Source: Bradyrhizobium sp. 200 (GTDB taxonomy: Bacteria > Pseudomonadota > Alphaproteobacteria > Rhizobiales > Xanthobacteraceae). From it: a stretch of 64,000 nucleotides of DNA. Under the pieces are notes generated by a model, which did no database searches, had not been told where the DNA came from, and was given only the letters and a program-made list of their open reading frames with translations. A program made the position numbers and the translations under genes. How positions within the stretch are numbered: position 1 is the stretch's first letter; every line of letters begins with the position of its first letter. The stretch is taken from contig NZ_CP064689.1 of NCBI RefSeq assembly GCF_023100945.1, forward strand, positions 8,662,001-8,726,000. The letters run 5' to 3'. Shown in pieces: positions 63,516 through 64,000 of this stretch.

Positions 63516-63569
63516 TCCTGTGTATCAACAACGCGCGGCCTTAAGCGCCGCGCCACAGGAGTGTCAGAC

Positions 63570-64000
63570 ATGTTCATTCGACTGAGCGCGGCGATCGCCG
63601 CATTGAGCATCCTGGGCAGTGCCGCGCTGGCGCAGGGCGCAAAGCCCACCGATCCCCAGATCGCGCATATCGCCTACACCGCAGGGGTCATCGACATCGC
63701 CGCCGCCAAGCAGGCGATCGAGAAGGCTGGCAACAAGGACGTGAAAGCATTCGCGCAGGACATGGTGCGCGACCATGAGGCCGTGAACAAGCAGGCGCTC
63801 GACCTCGTCAAGAAGCTCAAGGTGACGCCGGAGGACAACGACACCAGCAAAACGCTGTCGAAGCAGGCCGCCGACAAGCTTGCCGAACTCGCCAAGCTGA
63901 AAGGCGCCGATTACGACAAGGCCTATGTCGCCAACGAGGTCGCCTACCACAAGGCGGTCAACGGCGCGCTGGAGACGCAGTTAATTCCGTCAGCCAGCAA
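63570..64000 (+). CDS. DUF4142 exported protein, cut by window end
   Basis: At least 143 residues; the end lies beyond the window. A signal peptide (RLSAAIAALSILGSAALA) precedes the DUF4142 helical bundle (IAYTAGVIDIAAAKQAIEKA, VKAFAQDMVRDHEAVNKQAL), a ferritin-like fold with Glu and His residues, for example HEAVNKQ and VAYHKAVN, that may bind metal. Such proteins are often induced by oxidative or nutrient stress in alphaproteobacteria. The ATG at 63570 is preceded by CAGGAG. The shared promoter motif suggests it is a direct target of the sigma factor upstream. Confidence 0.88.
   Translation, partial: MFIRLSAAIAALSILGSAALAQGAKPTDPQIAHIAYTAGVIDIAAAKQAIEKAGNKDVKAFAQDMVRDHEAVNKQALDLVKKLKVTPEDNDTSKTLSKQAADKLAELAKLKGADYDKAYVANEVAYHKAVNGALETQLIPSAS

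Overview
The window reads as chromosomal DNA of a GC-rich alphaproteobacterium of the Bradyrhizobium / Nitrobacteraceae type. Signs of this are the coxB-coxA-ctaB-small protein-ctaG-coxC order, an IalB-type secreted protein beside coxB, class I lysyl-tRNA synthetase, plant-type GshA, a DUF3551 secreted protein, and many intergenic palindromic elements of the kind seen in Bradyrhizobium. I see 65 protein genes, no rRNA, no tRNA and no CRISPR array. No prophage or transposase is visible.

Layout. 1-5.5 kb: aa3-type cytochrome c oxidase operon on the minus strand (coxB, coxA, ctaB, a 54-residue membrane protein, ctaG, coxC) ending at a strong terminator. 6-8.8 kb: IalB-like protein, TlpA-like thioredoxin, and a DsrE-DoxX pair divergent from an HxlR regulator. 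9-12.3 kb: tldD-lepB overlap, YjbR-like protein, nucleotidyltransferase-like protein. 12.3-17 kb: CcdA plus periplasmic thioredoxin, a PAN-domain protein, gshA, and a MarR/GST divergent pair with two clear operators. 17-24 kb: a fatty-acid beta-oxidation operon (acyl-CoA dehydrogenase, thiolase, hydratase/dehydrogenase fusion) and a PadR/SnoaL divergent pair. 24-34 kb: a PodJ-like polar protein with Sel1 repeats, a ClpP-like membrane protein, a TauE/SafE exporter with a TIGR02186 partner, a two-component system and small secreted proteins. 34-38 kb: a non-canonical Nramp transporter behind a textbook EcfG general-stress promoter, an MBL hydrolase/EamA pair and LysR. 38-47 kb: the four-gene ligase-associated DNA repair set (PdeM, Lhr-like helicase; exonuclease, ATP-dependent ligase), divided by two unrelated genes. 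47-58.5 kb: MBL hydrolase, MATE, pyrD-DUF952, an S24/LexA-like regulator followed by mug, class II aldolase, lysK, an amino-acid binding protein, SCO1. 58.8-64 kb: FAD-dependent dehydrogenase, RidA, a PhaC-like hydrolase, SnoaL, an ECF sigma factor and a DUF4142 gene cut by the window edge.

Most notable: (1) a 136-bp palindromic repeat lies in frame inside the ATP-dependent DNA ligase gene and adds about 50 residues; (2) a GGAAC-N16-CGTT promoter sits directly before the unusual Nramp gene; (3) the ECF sigma gene and the following DUF4142 gene share a two-block promoter motif; (4) there are paired MarR operators and a 10-bp-period response-regulator box; (5) the S24 regulator has Arg at the expected catalytic Lys position; (6) at least six families of intergenic palindromes recur through the window. 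All functional statements rest on motif recognition by eye; no database search was run.
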